DNA of 64,000 bases, from NCBI GenBank assembly GCA_002336805.1, contig DDEZ01000010.1:62001-126000 (forward strand). Reading direction: 5' to 3'. A model generated the notes under the pieces. The model was not told the origin of the DNA and did not search any database. It saw only the letters and a list, made by a program, of their open reading frames with translations. Shown piece after piece: positions 33,691-42,902 of the stretch. Made by a program: the position numbers and the translations under genes. Origin of the DNA: Bacteroidetes bacterium UBA1941. Lineage in GTDB: Bacteria; Bacteroidota; Bacteroidia; Chitinophagales; LD1. The first letter of the stretch is position 1. The number at the start of each line of letters is the position of its first letter.

Positions 33691-35953
33691 ATGTGGTAGT
33701 AGTGGTTGGTTTGTAAAAGTCAGGAGGGAATCCATTTACTTTTCTCCATATTTCGTATGCTAGCGGTACCTTGTTCAGCAGGGCAAATCCCTTGGCACCA
33801 GTACCTACGGACAGTACGTGCGGCCATTCCTGATCCCCACGGGCCACGAGTATCCTGAATTTGCCATTGGCAGAGATAGCCCTGTCTATAGCTACTACGC
33901 GGCCAGTGTAGGTGCCCACACTCATACCCGGCCAGCCGGAAAAGACAAATGCCGGCCAGCCATCAAAAGTGATCTGCACACGCATATCTTTCTGTACGAG
34001 GGCCAGATCCATCGGGTCTATGTATAGCTCCACGGATAGATTTGGCGTCTGCGGTACAAAGCTGATGAGCGGCATACCTTCTTTCACTATATCTCCCACG
34101 CCCTGGACGAAGGTCTGGGTCACGTAGCCATCCTGAGGAGCAGTGACATAGTAGTATCCCGACCGGATGGTATAGCCTGTGAGCTGCCCCTGCATCTTGG
34201 TCAGGGCAGCCTCTGCATCGTACATAGAGGATAGCGCGGAGAACTTGTCAGACTCAGCCTTGGTCATTTTCTCATTGTAGTCCTGCTGTATGGCATTGAT
34301 CTCTATGAGCAGATTGGTGATCTCGTTTTTGCTATTGATCCATTTGTTTTCTGCTGCTATGGTCTTGGCCTGGCTCTCCTGGAGTTTTGCCTTGCGTGAC
34401 TCGAAGTCGGTGCGTGATATCACGCCTTTGGTCAGTAGCTCTTCGTACCGCTTGAACTGGTTTTGATTGATGTCATTATTCTGCTGGATAGAGAAGTACT
34501 CTATACTATCACTGGTTACCTTATTTCTCGCCTGCAGGAGTTTGTTTTTGGCCTGCTCCAGTTTGAGAGAGCGTGCCTGATTGAGCGCGTCAAGCTGCTG
34601 GTCTATGGCAGATACCTTCTGCTCGTATGAGCCGATGGTAGACTCTTTTGATTTGAGCTGGGACTCTACACGGCCTATGAGCTGCGGGTCAAAGTAATCG
34701 TCTTTGATCTCGGATATATATGCAATAGTATCGCCCTTCTTTAGTACTTCGCCCTCCTTTACAAACCACTTCTCTATACGGCCGGGTATACGGGAGGGGA
34801 TGGTCTGAGGCTTGTCAGATGGGTTGAGGGTGGTTACTTTGCCTGTACTGGTCACGGTTTGGTTCCACGGCATGAGCAGGGTGAGGAAACCGACTGCCAG
34901 CATAGTATAAAACAGGATACGTGTGACACGTGCATAGCGGTACTGGTATACGCTGTCATATACTTCCTTGCCCACGTTAGGGTCAGGAGTGGTGAGCAGG
35001 TAGTTTAGCATACCATCATGGCCCAGCGCCTGGTCGAGCTTTTCTATGGAGGTGAGTACGTCGTATACAGTATCGAGGCTGGTGATGAGTTTCTCCACCC
35101 CGTTTATAATAAGGATGACAAGTATCTCAGAGGCTACGAACTGGCCGATATTGATGTAGCCCTGCTGTACCAGCCATATACCGAGGAAAAGTAATAGGGC
35201 AGTAAATACAATCTTAAAGATGAAAATACTCCTGTACTGCAGGTCTAACACCTGAAAGTGCTGACTCTTGTAGCGAATGTATTTCACGAGAGAAGCATCG
35301 GCAGCTTTTGTCGGTTCGTCTCCCGTTTTCAACCCATCCTGCGCTGCATCAAATACCTGATGGAGTTTGTCTACGAACTTGTACTTTTCCTTAGACTCCG
35401 ATAGGCTGGTATCCATAGCATTCCTGCCGGTGAGGCGGATGATGATGAAGAAGATAAGGGCTGTAACGATCGTGAATATGATAAAGACAGGATTGTAAAG
35501 ACTGAGCAGGATAAAGCCAAAAAAAATGCTGATCAGTGCATAAGAGAGCTCCATCAGGATCTTTGACAAACCTTTCTGGAGGGTGAGTGTGTCGAAAAAA
35601 TAGTTGATGTGATTATCCGTCCGGGTAGCACGCTCGTGATCCTGGCGGAGGCGGGAGAGTTTCTGCGAAAAACCAATACCAATACGGGCTACAATATGCT
35701 GCTGAAGGGTTTCATTGGCGCGCATCTTCCACATCTGGAAAAGGCCCATGAATATCACAGCCAGGATAGTCAGGATGCTGAGCAGTACCAGCGAGGCTGA
35801 CATCTGGCCCGCCATGGTATAGGTGACCACTGCCTGGATACCTAGCGGTACAGTCAGATAAAAGACACCCTGCAGGATAGCGAGTATGTAAATAACTCTG
35901 ACCTGTGGGTAGAGAGGTTTGAGGAAGCGTAGTAATTTTTTGATCGAGTGCAT
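33668..35953 (-). CDS. ABC exporter membrane domain fused to HlyD-type adaptor, no ATPase domain
   Basis: 761 residues from ATG 35953 (an in-frame GTG at 35992 is less likely). Residues about 5-307 form a six-helix type 1 ABC exporter membrane domain (ILAILQGVFYLTVPLGIQAV, FFDTLTLQKGLSKILMEL, FVASEILVILIINGVEKL). After SIEKLDQAL, where the nucleotide-binding domain would follow, the chain runs straight into an HlyD adaptor: a membrane helix (about 345-365), PSRIPGRIEKWFVKEGEVLK (lipoyl-like domain), long coiled coil (about 420-560), and the second lipoyl half and barrel (YVTAPQDGYVTQTFVQGVGD). No Walker A, ABC signature or Walker B sequence is present. Directly coupled to a TolC homologue. 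Function as an exporter would need an ATPase from elsewhere. Confidence 0.85.
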   Translation of the reverse strand: MHSIKKLLRFLKPLYPQVRVIYILAILQGVFYLTVPLGIQAVVTYTMAGQMSASLVLLSILTILAVIFMGLFQMWKMRANETLQQHIVARIGIGFSQKLSRLRQDHERATRTDNHINYFFDTLTLQKGLSKILMELSYALISIFFGFILLSLYNPVFIIFTIVTALIFFIIIRLTGRNAMDTSLSESKEKYKFVDKLHQVFDAAQDGLKTGDEPTKAADASLVKYIRYKSQHFQVLDLQYRSIFIFKIVFTALLLFLGIWLVQQGYINIGQFVASEILVILIINGVEKLITSLDTVYDVLTSIEKLDQALGHDGMLNYLLTTPDPNVGKEVYDSVYQYRYARVTRILFYTMLAVGFLTLLMPWNQTVTSTGKVTTLNPSDKPQTIPSRIPGRIEKWFVKEGEVLKKGDTIAYISEIKDDYFDPQLIGRVESQLKSKESTIGSYEQKVSAIDQQLDALNQARSLKLEQAKNKLLQARNKVTSDSIEYFSIQQNNDINQNQFKRYEELLTKGVISRTDFESRKAKLQESQAKTIAAENKWINSKNEITNLLIEINAIQQDYNEKMTKAESDKFSALSSMYDAEAALTKMQGQLTGYTIRSGYYYVTAPQDGYVTQTFVQGVGDIVKEGMPLISFVPQTPNLSVELYIDPMDLALVQKDMRVQITFDGWPAFVFSGWPGMSVGTYTGRVVAIDRAISANGKFRILVARGDQEWPHVLSVGTGAKGFALLNKVPLAYEIWRKVNGFPPDFYKPTTTTTYDDKKKK

Positions 35954-36063
35954 ATTGTGGATAGGTTTCCAAATATGCGGCCCAAAGCGCACAAGTCTCT
36001 GCGAGGTTTAATGTATGGGGCCGATTTTAACAGAAATTACGACCCAAACGATGTCAGGTAAAC

Positions 36064-38790
36064 TTATTCAAAGGATTTAGAAAGTATCTCATCCTGCTCC
36101 TTCACGTGCTGCTTCTTGAAACCTGTCGCTGGTGAGGCTGAGTTTTTACGAGCTATGACGCGCAGTTTCATCTTGTCATACAGGCCACTCTCGTAGAGTC
36201 TGCTCAGCAGGAATGTCCATGCGCCATTATTCTTAGGCTCCTCCTGTACCCAGACGAATTCTGCCTTAGGATATTTCGCGGTGAGTGCCTCCAGCTGGGT
36301 GTACGGCAGCGGGTAGAGCTGCTCCATACGTACCACGGCTACATCCTTCACGCCGTCTTTTTCTTGTTTTTCCAGCAGCTCATAGTAGATCTTGCCGGTG
36401 CAGAGTACTACGCGGCGTACCTTCTTGCCGTCTTTGAACTGTGGATCGTCCAGCACCTCCTGGAAACCACCTTTAGTCACATTCTCCAGCGGAGAGATGG
36501 CGCGCGGGTGGCGGAGGAGCGACTTAGGGCTCATGACCACGAGTGGCTTGCGAAACTCCCAGGCGAGCTGACGGCGCAGTGCGTGGAAGTAGTTGGCCGG
36601 ATCAGTGATGTTTACCACCACCATATTCAGCTCAGCGCAGAGTTGGAGGTAGCGCTCCAGGCGGGCTGAGGAGTGCTCAGGGCCTTCGCCCTCATAGCCG
36701 TGAGGGAGCAGCATGACCAGGCCGCTCTTGCGCTGCCATTTGGTCTCGCCGGAGGCCACGAACTGGTCTGTGATGATCTGCGCACCATTGCTAAAGTCTC
36801 CATACTGCGCCTCCCAGATCACGAGTGGATCAGGGTGCGTGATAGAGTAGCCATACTCAAAGCCGAGTACACCATACTCACTCAGGTGTGAGTTATAGAT
36901 AAAGAACTTACTCTTGTCAGATTCGAGCGGAGAGAGGCGGCTGTATTCGCGCTCGGTATTGATATCAGTGATCACAGCATGGCGGTGTGTGAAAGTACCA
37001 CGCTTCACGTCTTCGCCGCTGAGGCGTACGTTTTTGCCATCCAGCAGGATGCTGCCGTAGGCCATCAGCTCGGCTGCAGCCCAGTCTACGATCTTATTGG
37101 TCACCAGTTTGTCCTTGCGGTCCTCTATGTGCTTCTGCACTTGGCGGAGCGGTGTGAGGTCTGCAGGTATGGTGGTGAGCGCATCGATCAGTTTATCGAG
37201 ATTGCCCTTGCTGATGCCGGTATCAGGAGACTTTTCAAAGTCCTTGCTGGTAGCTGAGCGGAGAGTCTGCCATGCAGTCTCCGTAGACTGCGGCTGGTAT
37301 GGAGGTGGGTTTTCCTTCACGGCATCCAGACGCGCCTGAAGGTCTGCCCAAAATTCTTTCTCCAGCCTCTTGGCCATATCATCAGTGATAGAGCCTTCTT
37401 TTTCCAGTTTGCTGATATAGATATCGCGTGGATTGGTATGCGCGTCTATCAGCTTGTACATCATAGGCTGGGTAAACTTAGGCTCATCACTCTCATTGTG
37501 GCCCCACTTGCGGTAGCACACCATGTCTATGAAGATATCCTTGTTGAATTTCTGCCTGTACTCTGCTGCTATCTCTGCAGCATATACTACCGCCTCTACA
37601 TCATCGCCATTCACATGCAGTACGGGAGCCTCGATGGTGGCAGCGATAGAGCTGCAATAATCAGACGAGCGGCCATCTTCAAAGTCTGTCGTAAAGCCTA
37701 TCTGGTTATTGATCACATAGTGCAGCGTGCCGCCTGTGTAGTAGCCCGGCAGCTTGGCCATCTGGAGTACCTCATAGATGATGCCCTGGCCTGCCACAGC
37801 TGCGTCACCGTGGATGAGGATAGGCATGATCTTGTCATAATCTGAATTGTATATCGCATCAGACTTGGCACGTACGAAACCTTCTACCACAGGGTTTACC
37901 GCCTCAAGGTGTGATGGGTTAGGGATCAGCTTGAGGTAAACTGATTTATTGCTATCTGTAGGGTACTGGTGTGAGTAGCCGAGGTGGTATTTCACATCAC
38001 CATCGCCCAGAGAGATATCGTAGAGCGCAGTACCCTGAAACTCGTTGAAGATCTCTTCATAGGTCTTGCCCATGATGTTGGCCAGGATATTGAGGCGGCC
38101 GCGGTGTGCCATGCCTATCACGATCTCCTCCACATTGCCCTCGGCAGCAGTATGTATCACCGCATCGAGGCCCGGTATGGTAGACTCGCCACCCTCCAGG
38201 GAGAAGCGCTTCTGTCCGATATATTTTGTACCGAGGAATTTCTCAAATACGACCGCCTGATTGAGCTTTCTCAATATGCGCTCTTTCTTCTGTACGCTGT
38301 ATTTGATCGCGTCCAGCTTTTCTATCTTCTCGCGGAAGTAGGCGATCTCTTCCTTCACACGTACGTAGCCGTACTCAAAGCCTATCGGGCCGCAGTACAC
38401 AGCCTCCAGCCGAGCGACGATATCGCGCAGGGTGGCATTGGCCAGGCCGAGCTCAGAGCCGATGGCAAATTTCTTGTCAAGGTCCTTGTCCGTGAGGCCA
38501 AAGTCGCTCAGTTCCAGGTCTGGATGGCGGTCCATACGCGGGCGTATAGGATTGGTCACAGCCTTGAGGTGGCCCTTATTGCGATAGGCTGCGATGAGGG
38601 CGTATACCTTAAACTCATCTGCAGATACGCTGCCTCCCGGCTTGCCATTATAGCTAGTGGATGCGAGGTCAAAACCTTCAAAAAACTTCTTAAACTCCGG
38701 GTCTACTGATTCTGGTTTGCTTTTGAAATCCCTATAGAGATTTTCCAGGTACTCGGGCGTAGCGTTGCTGAGATATGAGTAATTATCCAT
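36064..38790 (-). CDS. sucA: 2-oxoglutarate dehydrogenase E1 component
   Basis: 908 residues, close to the usual 900-930. Start MDNYSYLSNATPEYLENLYR is typical of SucA. Thiamine-diphosphate enzyme blocks are clear: KRFSLEGGESTIPGLDAVI, GMAHRGRLNILANIMGK, HGDAAVAGQGIIYEVLQMAK, TDFEDGRSS, YRKWGHNESDEPKFTQPMMY, and the C-terminal transketolase-like half with SEYGVLGFEYGYSI and VWVQEEPKNNGAWTF. It decarboxylates 2-oxoglutarate in the TCA cycle and passes succinyl to the lipoyl group of SucB. First gene of the minus-strand group sucA, exporter fusion, TolC, sucB. Confidence 0.96.
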   Translation of the reverse strand: MDNYSYLSNATPEYLENLYRDFKSKPESVDPEFKKFFEGFDLASTSYNGKPGGSVSADEFKVYALIAAYRNKGHLKAVTNPIRPRMDRHPDLELSDFGLTDKDLDKKFAIGSELGLANATLRDIVARLEAVYCGPIGFEYGYVRVKEEIAYFREKIEKLDAIKYSVQKKERILRKLNQAVVFEKFLGTKYIGQKRFSLEGGESTIPGLDAVIHTAAEGNVEEIVIGMAHRGRLNILANIMGKTYEEIFNEFQGTALYDISLGDGDVKYHLGYSHQYPTDSNKSVYLKLIPNPSHLEAVNPVVEGFVRAKSDAIYNSDYDKIMPILIHGDAAVAGQGIIYEVLQMAKLPGYYTGGTLHYVINNQIGFTTDFEDGRSSDYCSSIAATIEAPVLHVNGDDVEAVVYAAEIAAEYRQKFNKDIFIDMVCYRKWGHNESDEPKFTQPMMYKLIDAHTNPRDIYISKLEKEGSITDDMAKRLEKEFWADLQARLDAVKENPPPYQPQSTETAWQTLRSATSKDFEKSPDTGISKGNLDKLIDALTTIPADLTPLRQVQKHIEDRKDKLVTNKIVDWAAAELMAYGSILLDGKNVRLSGEDVKRGTFTHRHAVITDINTEREYSRLSPLESDKSKFFIYNSHLSEYGVLGFEYGYSITHPDPLVIWEAQYGDFSNGAQIITDQFVASGETKWQRKSGLVMLLPHGYEGEGPEHSSARLERYLQLCAELNMVVVNITDPANYFHALRRQLAWEFRKPLVVMSPKSLLRHPRAISPLENVTKGGFQEVLDDPQFKDGKKVRRVVLCTGKIYYELLEKQEKDGVKDVAVVRMEQLYPLPYTQLEALTAKYPKAEFVWVQEEPKNNGAWTFLLSRLYESGLYDKMKLRVIARKNSASPATGFKKQHVKEQDEILSKSFE

Positions 38791-38812
38791 TATATGACAT
38801 AGAAATAGTGTG

Positions 38813-38844
38813 CGAACTTACGGCAAAATCAGGGAATAGGCAAA
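38813..38844 (-). promoter_or_regulatory. Candidate sucA promoter
   Basis: On the minus strand TTTG (38844-38841), 20 bp spacer, TAAGTTCG (38820-38813), one mismatch to TAnnTTTG. The predicted transcript start would lie about 15-20 nt before the sucA ATG. Confidence 0.4.
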
Positions 38845-39004
38845 GCCTTTTATATGAACATATACCCGTGGTTTTCAACCATTGTAGCCATGATGAATTA
38901 ACATCTGGACAATGATTGAATTACCTGTTTTACCGAAATTTGGCCTACTGCACATACTGCCTTTCCTTTATTTGGTTACATTTATTTAACAATAAACCAC
39001 CGTA

Positions 39005-40885
39005 ATGAATAGAATTTTTACGCTCATCGCATGCTGCGCTGTAGCTGCTATGGCCTATGGACAAAATAGTCACTTGCTACCCTCGCGCCCGCTGGTAGAT
39101 AGTGCGCTGGCTCCTTTTTTTCATGGAGTAGCCTCAGGAGACCCGCTGGCGGACAGGATCATACTATGGACACGTGTCACTACCGATGATCCTACAGTAT
39201 CTGTAGACTGGCAGATAGCCACCGATACCGCTTTTGCCAATGTAGTGACCTCCGGCACTGTCACGACCGATACATCAAAGGATAATACTGTCAAAGTAGA
39301 CGCCACAGGCCTCAGCCCTGCTACATGGTACTACTACAGGTTTACAGCCTATGGCAAGCACTCGTCTACAGGCCGTACGCGCACTGCGCCATCCGGCAAT
39401 ACAGACAGCCTCCGCTTTGCTGTCGTAGCCTGCTCTAATTTTCAGGCAGGATTCTTTAATGTTTACCAAAGTATAGGTACCCGCAATGATATAGATGCCG
39501 TACTGCACCTGGGCGACTACTACTATGAGTACAAAGCCAGGGGCTATGGCTACACCGGAGATAGTACCCGTCTGCATGATCCCGGTGACCATGATGCCCA
39601 AACGCTGGCAGACTACCGTATGCGCCACTCTCAGTACAAACTGGACCCGGACCTGCGGCTATGCCATCAGCAGTACCCCTTTATCACGATCTGGGATGAC
39701 CATGAGACTGCCAACGACTCCTACCTGCTGGGTGCAGAAAACCATGATCCTGCTACAGAGGGCGACTGGTTTACACGCAAGGATGCCGGCAAGAAGGCAT
39801 ATTTTGAGTGGATGCCTATACGCGAGGTGTCGACCAATAATGATACAACCGTGCGTCGCACAGAGAAGTGGGGTGACCTGATCGACTTCATCATGCTGGA
39901 TACCCGCTATGAGGGCAGGGACTCTACGCTGGGTACATTTATACCTGATACAGTGTCCTACGTGACTGATACCAACCGCCAGCTGCTGGGCAGGCCACAG
40001 CTACAGTGGTTTAAAGGAGAGCTCAGTGCCTCTACAGCCAGGTGGCGCATCATAGGCAATCAGGTCATGATAGCCCCTCTCACCACCTATCCCGGTGTAC
40101 GTACCATAGTGAATGGTGACCAGTGGGACGGGTACCCGGCCGAGCGCAAGCGTGTGCTGGACCATATCATGCAGAATCAGATCAATAATGTGGTATTCAT
40201 CACAGGAGATATACATACCTCATGGGGCAATGATGTACCTCACCCGGACTCTACGTATGACCTGGCTACAGGCCACGGCTCAGTGGCTACTGAGTTTGTG
40301 ACCACCAGTATCACTTCTCCCAGCAATGGGCTGGACATCATACCTGTAGGCGCCGTACAAAATTTCAACCCGCACATGAAGTATGTAGAGCTGCTGAAGC
40401 GCGGCTACCTGCTGCTGGATGTAAATAAACAGCGTGTACAGGGTGACTGGCTGCATGTCAATACTGTCACCAGCCACAACTTCACAGTGACTGACGATGG
40501 CTACTGGATGAATATGAATGGAGAGCGATTCCTGCGCCTGGCGGCGGGACCGCTGGGACCGCGTCCGGGCAACCCACCACTGCTGCCATATACTATCGTG
40601 ACCGGTATAAAGAATGTGGCCAATAACCTCATCGTAATGGGCTGCTATCCAAACCCGGCAGAAAACGAGGTAGCCATACAGTACTATCTCTCTGAGCCGG
40701 CCAAAGTGACCATAGCCATCACAGATATGAGCGGCAAAACAGTATACACCCGCGAAGAGCAGCAAACCCAATACGGCCTGTATAGTGGCAAGGAATACAT
40801 AGACAATCTGGCCGCAGGTAGCTATGTGGTGAGCATCACCGCCGGTGGCAAAACCTACAGCAAGCAGCTGGTAAAAGCTAAATAA
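39005..40885 (+). CDS. T9SS-sorted PhoD-like alkaline phosphatase (tandem copy A)
   Basis: 626 residues with signal peptide MNRIFTLIACCAVAAMAYGQ. An N-terminal PhoD_N-type beta domain (about 35-125, FFHGVASGDPLADRIILWTR) is followed by the PhoD catalytic domain: VVACSNFQAGFFNVY, AVLHLGDYYYEYK, FITIWDDHETANDSY, FIMLDTRYEGRD, and VVFITGDIHTSWGNDVPHPD. These carry the expected metal ligands. The last ~80 residues are a type A sorting domain (MGCYPNPAENEVAIQYYLSE, SYVVSITAGGKTYSKQLVKA). It is expected at the cell surface, releasing phosphate from phosphodiesters or monoesters. The next gene is a close copy. Confidence 0.93.
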   Translation: MNRIFTLIACCAVAAMAYGQNSHLLPSRPLVDSALAPFFHGVASGDPLADRIILWTRVTTDDPTVSVDWQIATDTAFANVVTSGTVTTDTSKDNTVKVDATGLSPATWYYYRFTAYGKHSSTGRTRTAPSGNTDSLRFAVVACSNFQAGFFNVYQSIGTRNDIDAVLHLGDYYYEYKARGYGYTGDSTRLHDPGDHDAQTLADYRMRHSQYKLDPDLRLCHQQYPFITIWDDHETANDSYLLGAENHDPATEGDWFTRKDAGKKAYFEWMPIREVSTNNDTTVRRTEKWGDLIDFIMLDTRYEGRDSTLGTFIPDTVSYVTDTNRQLLGRPQLQWFKGELSASTARWRIIGNQVMIAPLTTYPGVRTIVNGDQWDGYPAERKRVLDHIMQNQINNVVFITGDIHTSWGNDVPHPDSTYDLATGHGSVATEFVTTSITSPSNGLDIIPVGAVQNFNPHMKYVELLKRGYLLLDVNKQRVQGDWLHVNTVTSHNFTVTDDGYWMNMNGERFLRLAAGPLGPRPGNPPLLPYTIVTGIKNVANNLIVMGCYPNPAENEVAIQYYLSEPAKVTIAITDMSGKTVYTREEQQTQYGLYSGKEYIDNLAAGSYVVSITAGGKTYSKQLVKAK

Positions 40886-40926
40886 GACACGACATTTATA
40901 ACCTAAACAAATAAAGTAGCCCCTCA

Positions 40927-42801
40927 ATGAACAAGATCGCACTGATACTGATGTGCATGGTAGCTGCCATAGGCCTGCAGGCACAAAGCTACCTGCTCCC
41001 ATCACGCCCGCATGTAGATAGCACGCTGGCACCCTTCTTTCACGGTGTAGCCTCCGGTGATCCGCTGGCTGACCGCGTGATACTCTGGACGCGTGTCACC
41101 ACTGATGACAACTCTGTGAGTGTAGACTGGCAGATAGCCACTGATACGGCCTTTGCCAATGTAGTAGGCTCCGGTACCGTGAGTACCGATACCTCACGAG
41201 ATCATACAGTGAAAGTGGATGCCACCGGCCTCACAGCAGGCAGCTGGTACTACTATCGCTTCAAGGCGTATAACAGGTACTCCGCCACAGGCCGCACGCG
41301 CACCGCACCGGTAGGCAATACCGACAGCCTGCGTTTTGCGGTCATAGCCTGCTCCAATTTCCAAGCGGGGTTCTTTAACGTGTATCATGATATAGCAACG
41401 CGCAACGATATTGACGCGGTACTGCACCTGGGCGACTACTACTATGAGTATGAGGGACAGGGCTACGGATATGATGGTGATACCAACCGTATACATGACC
41501 CTGACCACGAGGCGCTGACACTGGCAGACTACCGCATGCGCCACTCTCAGTACAAGCTGGACGCAGATCTGAGGTACTGTCACCAGCAGTATCCATTCAT
41601 CACCATCTGGGATGACCATGAGACAGCCAATGACTCCTACTATAGTGGCGCTCAAAACCATACTCCATCTACTGAGGGTGACTGGTTTACGCGCAAGGAT
41701 GCAGGCAAGCGTGCCTACTTTGAGTGGCTGCCTATCCGTGAGATATCGGCGGGCAATGATACGATCCTGCATCGTACAGAGCACTGGGGCGACCTGCTGG
41801 ACCTGATCATGATAGATACCCGCTACGAGGGCCGCGATTCATCCCTGGGCCAGTTTATCCCAGCCAGCAATGCATTTCTCTCAGATACGGGCCGCCACCT
41901 GATAGGCAATGAGCAGCTCACATGGTTTAAAGGAGAGCTGGATAACTCTGCCGCCAGATGGAAGGTGATAGGCAACCAGGTAATGATAGCGCCGCTACAC
42001 GTCAATGTAGGCACAGGAGATCAGGTGCTAAACGGCGACCAGTGGGATGGCTATCCGGCTGAGCGCAAGCGTGTACTGGATCACATCATGCAGAATAACA
42101 TTAAGGATGTGGTCTTCCTGACTGGTGATATCCACTGCTCATGGGGCAATGATATTCCTCATCCGGATTCTACATACAATCAGTCCACAGGCCGTGGATC
42201 GGCAGCTACAGAGTTTGTATGTACGAGTGTGACATCACCTACATTCAACGGTCTCGGCTCGGTGCCACTATCACTGATACAGGTTTTTGACAAGCATGTG
42301 AAGTATGCAGAGCTGAGCAAGCGCGGCTACCTGCTGCTGGATGTAAACAAGGTGCGTGTACAGGGCGACTGGATACATATGAGCACAGTGACCAGCAAGA
42401 CCTACACACCGACGGATGATGCACAGTGGATGAACCTGGATGGTGAGCGCTTCCTGCGCCAGGCACCATCTGTACTCGGACCTCGTCCGGGCAATCCACC
42501 GCTGACTCCATTTATCACAGGTATAGGAGAAGTGGCCAACAACATCCTCATACTCGGTATGTATCCTAACCCTGCCGAGAACGAAGTGGCTATCCAGTAC
42601 TACCTCTCAGAGCCATCTAAGGTAGATGTGACCATCACGGACATGAGCGGACGCAATGTGTACACACATACCACGCAGCAGACCCAGTATGGCTTGTACA
42701 ATACCAAGGCCTTTATAGACGGCCTGGCTGCAGGCAGCTACGTAGTGAGCATCTCTGCCAACGGAAAAACATACAGCAAGCAGATCGTAAAGGGTAAGTA
42801 A
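40927..42801 (+). CDS. T9SS-sorted PhoD-like alkaline phosphatase (tandem copy B)
   Basis: 624 residues, same domain order as copy A: signal peptide MNKIALILMCMVAAIGLQAQ, PhoD_N-like domain, PhoD catalytic domain (VIACSNFQAGFFNVYHDIAT, HLGDYYYEYEGQGYGYDGD, WDDHETANDSYYSG, LTGDIHCSWGNDIPHPD) and type A sorting domain (LGMYPNPAENEVAIQYYLSE). The two proteins are nearly collinear and differ mainly by conservative changes, with the strongest divergence around residues 320-345 and 420-440. The 41-bp gap suggests one transcript, ended by the terminator at 42820. Confidence 0.93.
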   Translation: MNKIALILMCMVAAIGLQAQSYLLPSRPHVDSTLAPFFHGVASGDPLADRVILWTRVTTDDNSVSVDWQIATDTAFANVVGSGTVSTDTSRDHTVKVDATGLTAGSWYYYRFKAYNRYSATGRTRTAPVGNTDSLRFAVIACSNFQAGFFNVYHDIATRNDIDAVLHLGDYYYEYEGQGYGYDGDTNRIHDPDHEALTLADYRMRHSQYKLDADLRYCHQQYPFITIWDDHETANDSYYSGAQNHTPSTEGDWFTRKDAGKRAYFEWLPIREISAGNDTILHRTEHWGDLLDLIMIDTRYEGRDSSLGQFIPASNAFLSDTGRHLIGNEQLTWFKGELDNSAARWKVIGNQVMIAPLHVNVGTGDQVLNGDQWDGYPAERKRVLDHIMQNNIKDVVFLTGDIHCSWGNDIPHPDSTYNQSTGRGSAATEFVCTSVTSPTFNGLGSVPLSLIQVFDKHVKYAELSKRGYLLLDVNKVRVQGDWIHMSTVTSKTYTPTDDAQWMNLDGERFLRQAPSVLGPRPGNPPLTPFITGIGEVANNILILGMYPNPAENEVAIQYYLSEPSKVDVTITDMSGRNVYTHTTQQTQYGLYNTKAFIDGLAAGSYVVSISANGKTYSKQIVKGK

Positions 42802-42819
42802 TAAACCAACCCATAAGCT

Positions 42820-42857
42820 AACGGCTGGCAGGATCATCTTCGCCAGCCGTTTTTATT
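42820..42857 (+). terminator. Intrinsic terminator after the tandem phosphatase genes
   Basis: Stem AACGGCTGGC (42820-42829) / GCCAGCCGTT (42842-42851), 12-nt loop, followed by TTTTATTT. Located 18 bp after the stop codon. Confidence 0.85.
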
Positions 42858-42902
42858 TGAGGATATTTTATACATTCATCGGATAGATCAAAACCAGACC
42901 AG

